From contig QANU01066119.1 in assembly GCA_003254905.1 (NCBI GenBank), positions 18,796-82,795 on the forward strand: a stretch of DNA of 64,000 bases, given 5' to 3'. Made by a program: the position numbers and the translations under genes. Of this stretch, positions 58,191 through 64,000 are shown piece after piece. Origin of the DNA: Nissolia schottii (lineage: Eukaryota > Streptophyta > Magnoliopsida > Fabales > Fabaceae). Position 1 is the stretch's first letter. Every line of letters begins with the position of its first letter. The notes under the pieces were generated by a model. The model ran no database searches and had not been told where the DNA came from. It saw only the letters and a program-made list of their open reading frames with translations.

Positions 58191-59078
58191 CTCCATCCGT
58201 TCCTCAATATTAGTCCTTTTAGGCTAATGCACAAGAATTAAGAAAATCATTAAATGACTTTAATTTTACAAAAAAAAAGGTTTATTTACTAAATTATCCT
58301 TTGTATATTTCTCTCTTTTCATTAATTACTCATCTTCTCACTAAGTCCCTCCCCACTAAGAGCATCTCCAATGTGTGTTCCTTTAAGAGTTCCTATTTTG
58401 GCCCCACCTTTGCTGTCTTGATGTCACATCATTGATATTTCATAAATAGTAGTAGTGTTTCAAAAGTGTCTATATTTTCTCAAATGCAAGAGATCAACTT
58501 TGATCACAACTATGATCTCGCATTAAATAGGTTTTCCAACTATCATATTTTTATAAAAAAAATATTAAAAAATACATAAATGAAAAAGGTTGCTGCATGA
58601 CACATGTCATATAACTCTATTAATAGAAGATAAGGTGGGATGAGTTATTTATAGGGACTTGGAGCATTTTATTTTGCTTACCTCATCAAAATGGGATTCT
58701 CTCTTTCTCACCTCCAATGATATGAACAAATGTGGGACTCAGTGGGACTAGGGACTCTAGAAATGAGTCATTGGAGATGCTCTAAGTCCCTCTTTACTAA
58801 AGGTAAAATTGGTATATAATCACAATTCTACATTAAAATGCTAAAGGAATTGATAATATGGAATAATTTAATATTTAAAAAAAACTAATATTGAAAAACT
58901 GAGAAAATAATAAGTTTTCCTTTACATGTTCATCTCTCTTCATTAATTACTTCTCTCTTCATTAAGTATCTCTCCACTAGAGATAAAAATGATACAAAGT
59001 AATTAATTCAACTAAAGGAGCAATCAATACGAAATAAATTAAATTTCTAAAAGCATATAGATTGAGAAACGGGTGGAG
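58191..59078. mobile_element. Stowaway-like MITE with a nested insertion
   Basis: Starts CTCCATCCGTTCCTCAATAT and ends ATATAGATTGAGAAACGGGT plus GGAG, flanked by TA (58189-58190, 59079-59080). Without the 416 bases of nested element and its target duplication, it is about 472 bases. Confidence 0.65.
58370..58782. mobile_element. Tourist/Harbinger-like MITE nested in the Stowaway-like element
   Basis: Perfect 14-base terminal inverted repeats GAGCATCTCCAATG / CATTGGAGATGCTC bound 413 bases. TAA flanks both sides (58367-58369, 58783-58785), the 3-base target of PIF/Harbinger transposases. Flanking CTAAGTCCCTC occurs on both sides of the insertion and belongs to the host element. Confidence 0.85.
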
Positions 59079-59080
59079 TA

Positions 59081-59601
59081 AAGCATTGAATTTAATACAA
59101 CAAAAATTTATAAATCATGTATTGACTTTTTTCCTTCAAATTAATTAAGAGAATTCAATAAGGACTTAGAAAAAAAGAGAGCATTCAATAAGGAGTATTA
59201 AATGCTTAATAATGTCTATATTTCTATTATTATAATTTTTTAATAGAGTTTAATTAATATGTATATATGTGTAAACTTTTTTGACATTGTCGTCCAATTA
59301 AATTTTATCACATCATCAAAAAATGTTGGACTATTTCACCCACTATTTTAAAAAAAATATATGAATTTGAGAGAATTTGATTAAATGTTAATATAAAAAA
59401 TACGTTTTGCATTGTTAATGCAAAACAACTAAACTCTTTACAATATTAATATTACGATATAATATTTAAATATTACTATTATTATATACATTGTGGCTTG
59501 TTATTTTTAGTAGTGATAATGTATTATGTTATATTCAAAGGAATTAAATACACTTAATAAGGAGTATTAAATATTTATTAACCGGTGCATTTATGAGTTA
59601 C
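59081..59601. other. AT-rich spacer
   Basis: No gene. GGAGTATTAAAT occurs twice (59200, 59561). Confidence 0.4.
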
Positions 59602-60037
<436 letters not shown>

Positions 60038-60241
60038 TTCACAAGTATTTGTTTGGACAATGATTAAAAGGATCATTATCTGAATACTAGCAAATATTGA
60101 AATACTTAACATATTAAAAATTTTAATTAGATTAAAATAATTTCTCTTCTTTTGATTAAAATCACCCGTGTATGAATTTCAATAAACTCCATTTAATCTA
60201 ATTCAAGCTAAGTGAATTCGGAATTGAATCCTTATTTTTCC

Positions 60242-60500
60242 CTCTGGTGTGTTTTAACCTAAGTGTCACGTGTTTTGGGCTTCTACGATAGTGTCTCACG
60301 TGAGTTGCATTGTGAATCACGCGAGACGCCTTCCAAAATCCAAATCCTTGCTTTCTATTTGCCATGTCTCGCGTGAGATTATGTCACGTCTCACGCGATA
60401 TGTCTTTCAAAATCCCAATATTTGCTTTCTGTTTACTTCAACTCGCGCGAGACACTTAATGCACCTTAGGTCTTGCGCGAGATGCTTCACTGACTCATAA
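60242..60500 (-). repeat. Inverted relative of 39160-39390 with TCTCGCGTGAGA motifs
   Basis: Six near-palindromic motifs of the type GTCTCRCGYGAGAC occur (60283, 60317, 60364, 60388, 60441, 60470). The reverse complement of the left edge (GCCCAAAACACGTGAC, CTTAGGTTAAAAC) matches 39345-39378. No coding domain. Confidence 0.55.
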
Positions 60501-60970
60501 TTGACTCATTTTCTTGCATTTCAGGCCCTGAAACACTCAAACAAACATCAAACATACTAGAGATCAAAAGATAATTAAATCCTAATAAAGATGCCTCAAA
60601 TTCACTGGATCCTAAACTATTCTAACTAAAAAATTATACAAAAAGTAAACAAAGATAACTCTTGTTGGATAGTTATCAAGCTTTTGCTATAGATAAAAAG
60701 TATGTTGTAATATATACATATATGAAGAAAAGCTATAAGAAATATATTGTAATATACATATATGAAGAAACGTAATAATAACAAATACTGTGAAACTTGA
60801 TCTTGATATCCCATCAATATTAGTATTTAACTCACTAAGATTATGAATATTCTACAATCTTTTACATATGAATGTGCACATAATATATCCACTATAAATG
60901 GTAGCTTTTTCAGAAAATTGTGGGGGATCACGGCTCATGCTCGCCCCCCATGGGTCCATCCTTGCTACAC
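60501..60970. other. AT-rich spacer with a short tandem duplication
   Basis: TGTAATATA(TA)CATATATGAAGAAA occurs twice (about 60706 and 60749). No gene seen. Confidence 0.4.
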
Positions 60971-60976
60971 ATTAAA

Positions 60977-61803
60977 TTAATTAAATATATATACATAAAA
61001 ATATACACAACAATTATCCATAATTATACTTATTAAATTAATGTAATTATATACATTAAAAGTGTCATACATACGCCTCCTTTCCTCATCAGGAATAACT
61101 GTCCAATAAGGCACGGGAAGACCGTACAACCTCTTGATTATCTTAGTCAACTTGGTCCTATAGTTTCTTGTATATGGATACCACCTAAATATAGTAATAT
61201 ATATAGTAATCAATATTAATAAAAATAAGTTAACTAGTAATTAAATAGTTATACTAACACTTACCCAAGACTAGAGGGTTCTAGGTTAATCCTTTCATGA
61301 AGGTCTAGGTCTAGCAAAGCTCACATCCGATTGAGAACTAAATTGTGGCACATGGGCCTGAGTCAGTGGTGAAGGAGGAGACATGGGTGAGTATTCTCCT
61401 CAGTGTTAGGCCACATCGGCCACCCTTACTTATTTGGGCCCGTCCACACATTGGCTCCCAATACCCACCCCACCCATGAGTATGCACATTATAGCCTTGG
61501 GGGTAGGGCATACCATAAGTTGGGTGGGGCATATTGTACCCTAAACCCAAATGCCCCTGAGGGGGCAAATACCCTAGAAGTGGATATTATACCCTGGAGT
61601 CACCATGAACTACAGACTTGTCAGGCTTAACTATGGAGGCATATTATGCCCTTGGGGGGAGTAAAGTTCCTTGTGGATGATGCGATGGTGGATGTGGAGA
61701 CTGGCATTGATGTAGAGATCAATGTAGGGGAATTGTTGTCTTCATCGCCCTTGCCTCTACCTTTGTGAGTTCTTCCTTTACCTCTATTATTTTGTGAAGC
61801 CAT
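60977..61803 (-). pseudogene. Transposase-like gene fragment (CACTA/En-Spm 'plant transposase' type)
   Basis: ATG at 61803 (minus) opens MASQNNRGKGRTHKGRGKG, a basic Gly/Arg-rich start, and stops after 58 residues. A shifted frame at 61338-61568 is Pro/Gly/Tyr-rich (HPTYGMPYPQGYN). A well-formed exon at 61075-61184, with acceptor and donor, encodes YRTKLTKIIKRLYGLPVPYW then TVIPDEERRR, which recalls the conserved 'W..IP...' block of the Ptta/En/Spm plant transposase domain. Catalytic exons are absent. Assignment is by recall of the pattern only. Confidence 0.42.
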
Positions 61804-61819
61804 ATCTAAAAAAAAAGGA

Positions 61820-62345
61820 TAAAGAATACTTTAAATAACATTTATAACACACACTTATCACATAGACATACACTCGCACATACACACACACACACTTACA
61901 CTAATTAACACACAGACACACACACTTTTATCACATACACTTACACATTTATCATCATTATAACAAATTAACTAACACACACACACATTAACATTTACAT
62001 ACTAAGCACATAAACATACCAAAACATGCAAACACAATTATCGCATTATCACAAATTAACATACATACACACACTCACTCACCCTTACACACAAGCAAAT
62101 TAACACACACGCTCGCTCGCACACACAATCACTTACACTAATTAACACACACGCATTAACTAAAACACACATTAATACGTACACACTAAGCACATAAACA
62201 TACCAACACTTACACACACATTTATCACATTGTCACAAATTGACATACGCACATAACACATACTAACACTTGCACACAAGCGCATTAACACAACAACACA
62301 CACACACTATAACACTTAAACTAATTAACATACAGACATACATGA
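61820..62345. repeat. CA-rich minisatellite with about 185-bp higher-order period
   Basis: The stretch is (AC)-rich with inserted phrases. ACTAAGCACATAAACATACC recurs at about 62002 and 62187, CACAAATTAACATAC / CACAAATTGACATAC at about 62050 and 62235, and ACTAATTAACA at about 61898, 62138 and 62320. This gives a period near 185 bases over two to three copies. Confidence 0.7.
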
Positions 62346-63577
62346 TGCACTGTATATATTTGGTTATTTTTCTGACTTTAATCACATGTGTTTAGTGTTG
62401 AACTATATATAAGAATAAAGAATTAACAATAACTTGTGATATGTCCTCTTAGAATTTAGTTTTGTGAATTGTGAATAAATTACGTCATTTTATAGAAAAT
62501 AATTACTTAAAGATCCTATGCATTTAATCACTCGTTCTTTGAGTGTCACTCTGTGTAGGAACACACCTCAGCACAAGAATTTAGCAAGGATTCAAGGAAG
62601 AATGGATGATCATTGCCCCAAACTCTATTTCAAGCTCCACCACTCGAAATTACAACATGATAGAGTGTAGGAATCAATTTGAGTCTCTCCTGCACAAACT
62701 ATGACTATTACGCTGTCTCCATATTTCAAGCACAAAACAAGTTGCAGACTTCAGAAGCTTACACATCCTATATGGTTAGGAAGATGAAAGAAAGCTTTGC
62801 AAATTTAATTCAAACCTCCAAGGATGAATTGAATGTCTTCTCAATTTAAAAACCCTTGGAAATCAGGGCAACAATGCTTGAAATACAACTTGAAGATGCC
62901 ACAAAAATAGGGGTTCCATTTCTTCATCCGAAGTCCAAAAGGCAAACTTTGGCTCCATTTCATGTAGAATTGAAAGATATACAACTTTCATGAAGAAATA
63001 TTTGACAAATTTGGCTGACAAATTGGTGAAACAAGGCATTCTTTTCTGAAACAAACCAAAGCAAAGCAAATGTTTCATTGTAGCAAAGAATCCTTCACTA
63101 CACTAAGAAATCCTTCGCTGCAACGAAGGCCCATCGACCTACATCCATTGAATCAACAGAGTTAGCATCGAGTCAGTGTTATAGTACACTATTGTGGTAC
63201 TTTTCGTTATAGCAAAGAAGAACAGTAAAATTTGCTCTATAAATAGAGTTCAACCTCTTCATTTCAACCTTGCACCAAACTGAGCTCTCTTCCATATCTA
63301 GCATAGGACCATGATTATGGAAGACTAGTTCTTATGTTGGCTAAAACCTTAATTAAACTTGTTATTGTGATTTTATTAAGTAAAATTACATACTAGTGAT
63401 ACAGTGGTGTAACTAGTAAGTCAATCATCAATGAGAATTGAACTCTTCAAGAATGTCCTCAACAATCATCAATCGGCAAAATTCCTTACACAAGTAATTT
63501 TAATCAATTGTTTAAAGTTCTACTTAAAATTAACATCCACAAACAAAAATCACCTCAATTTTATTGTTCAAGATTAA
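62346..63577. repeat. Probable LTR-type non-coding block
   Basis: A TATA-like CTCTATAAATAGAG (63236-63249) followed by a pyrimidine-rich leader, and TTCGCTGCAACGAAGG-type inverted words near 63112, suggest retroelement U3-R sequence. No ends or primer site fixed; no gene seen. Confidence 0.35.
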
Positions 63578-64000
63578 CTAATGTTCCTCCTGGAGTGATG
63601 ACATTTTGGTGCACAGATTTTTGTTAGGACCTTCCTGTGAAGCTTCAATCAGAATGGGCCCACTTTCAGCCCAGAAGCCCATAGCTCTTCCATCCCTACT
63701 GCAGCCCACATATTCAATCACCTTTTCAACATTTAGTTGTGCTTTCTTTGCACCCTTGGGCCCATTAATATCCTTTTCCTTTGAGCCCGATACATCTAGG
63801 CTCAATTCCACCAACGCAGCATGTATTCTTTCACACTTGATACCTTCATTTTCTTTTTCGCCAACCTGGGTCCCACCCTTTACTGCATCTTTAATTTGGC
63901 ATGCGCTGGTATTTTCATTTTGGGAACCCTCCACTTCAATATCATTACTTGGATCAATTCCCAAGTGGTTTTCTTTACTACTAGCCACCACGATGTCGCA
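63578..64000 (-). CDS. Partial open frame, retroelement-like, unknown function
   Basis: The minus-strand frame is open from the window edge (reading CDIVVASSKENHLG) to a stop at 63578, 140 residues, with no start inside the window. Composition is Glu/Lys/Ser-rich, with INGPKGAKKAQLNVEKVIEY and CSRDGRAMGFWAESGPILIE. It has no transmembrane or signal sequence. The style resembles the hydrophilic region of plant LINE ORF1 or a retroelement polyprotein linker, but no diagnostic domain is present. Confidence 0.4.
   Translation of the reverse strand, partial: CDIVVASSKENHLGIDPSNDIEVEGSQNENTSACQIKDAVKGGTQVGEKENEGIKCERIHAALVELSLDVSGSKEKDINGPKGAKKAQLNVEKVIEYVGCSRDGRAMGFWAESGPILIEASQEGPNKNLCTKMSSLQEEH

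Overview
This is plant nuclear DNA, almost certainly from a legume. The base composition is AT-rich, genes have spliced exons with GT..AG introns, and most of the window is LTR-retrotransposon debris, MITEs and SINEs. Two runs of N (12461-12... 13029 and 25710-25787) and a single N at 54006 show it is a draft scaffold. The legume assignment is inference from the look of the PP2C and GH3 proteins and the repeat families; I cannot name the species.

Four genes look intact. (1) 474-2917 (+) is a five-exon protein phosphatase 2C with an N-myristoylation-type start. (2) 8671-9069 (+) is a small secreted Gly/Pro-rich putative cell-wall protein. (3) 20232-24825 (-) is a four-exon GH3-family acyl-acid amido synthetase closest in my reading to the GH3.10/DFL2 type, with a hAT MITE in intron 1. 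(4) 53179-53754 (-) is an intronless zinc-finger homeodomain (ZF-HD) transcription factor. They are unrelated in function and independently transcribed, so there is no operon-like logic.

Layout: 1-3 kb PP2C; 3-8.6 kb intergenic with weak repeat remnants; 8.6-9.2 kb cell-wall protein; 10-20 kb a transposon nest (a broken Ty1/copia element with another repeat inside it, a minus-strand 'putative gypsy type transposon' ORF followed by a plus-strand LTR-like block, then an internally deleted copia element whose 3' LTR carries a retroposon-like insertion); 20-25 kb GH3; 25-37 kb MITEs, copia fragments, a deleted copia-like element with a 33-bp minisatellite, and a tRNA-derived SINE; 37-53 kb gypsy LTR remnants, hairpin-rich repeats and long featureless AT-rich stretches; 53-54 kb ZF-HD; 55-59 kb a dense MITE cluster including three Stowaway-like elements joined end to end at shared TA dinucleotides, a second SINE, and a Tourist-like element nested in a Stowaway-like one; 59.6-60.0 kb an uninterrupted 436-bp ATT microsatellite; 60-64 kb transposase-like and other element fragments.

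I saw no new enzymatic or defence system. The notable content is the fine structure of the mobile elements, many of which can be bounded by target-site duplications read directly from the sequence. Element family names come from recognising motifs by eye, not from a database search.
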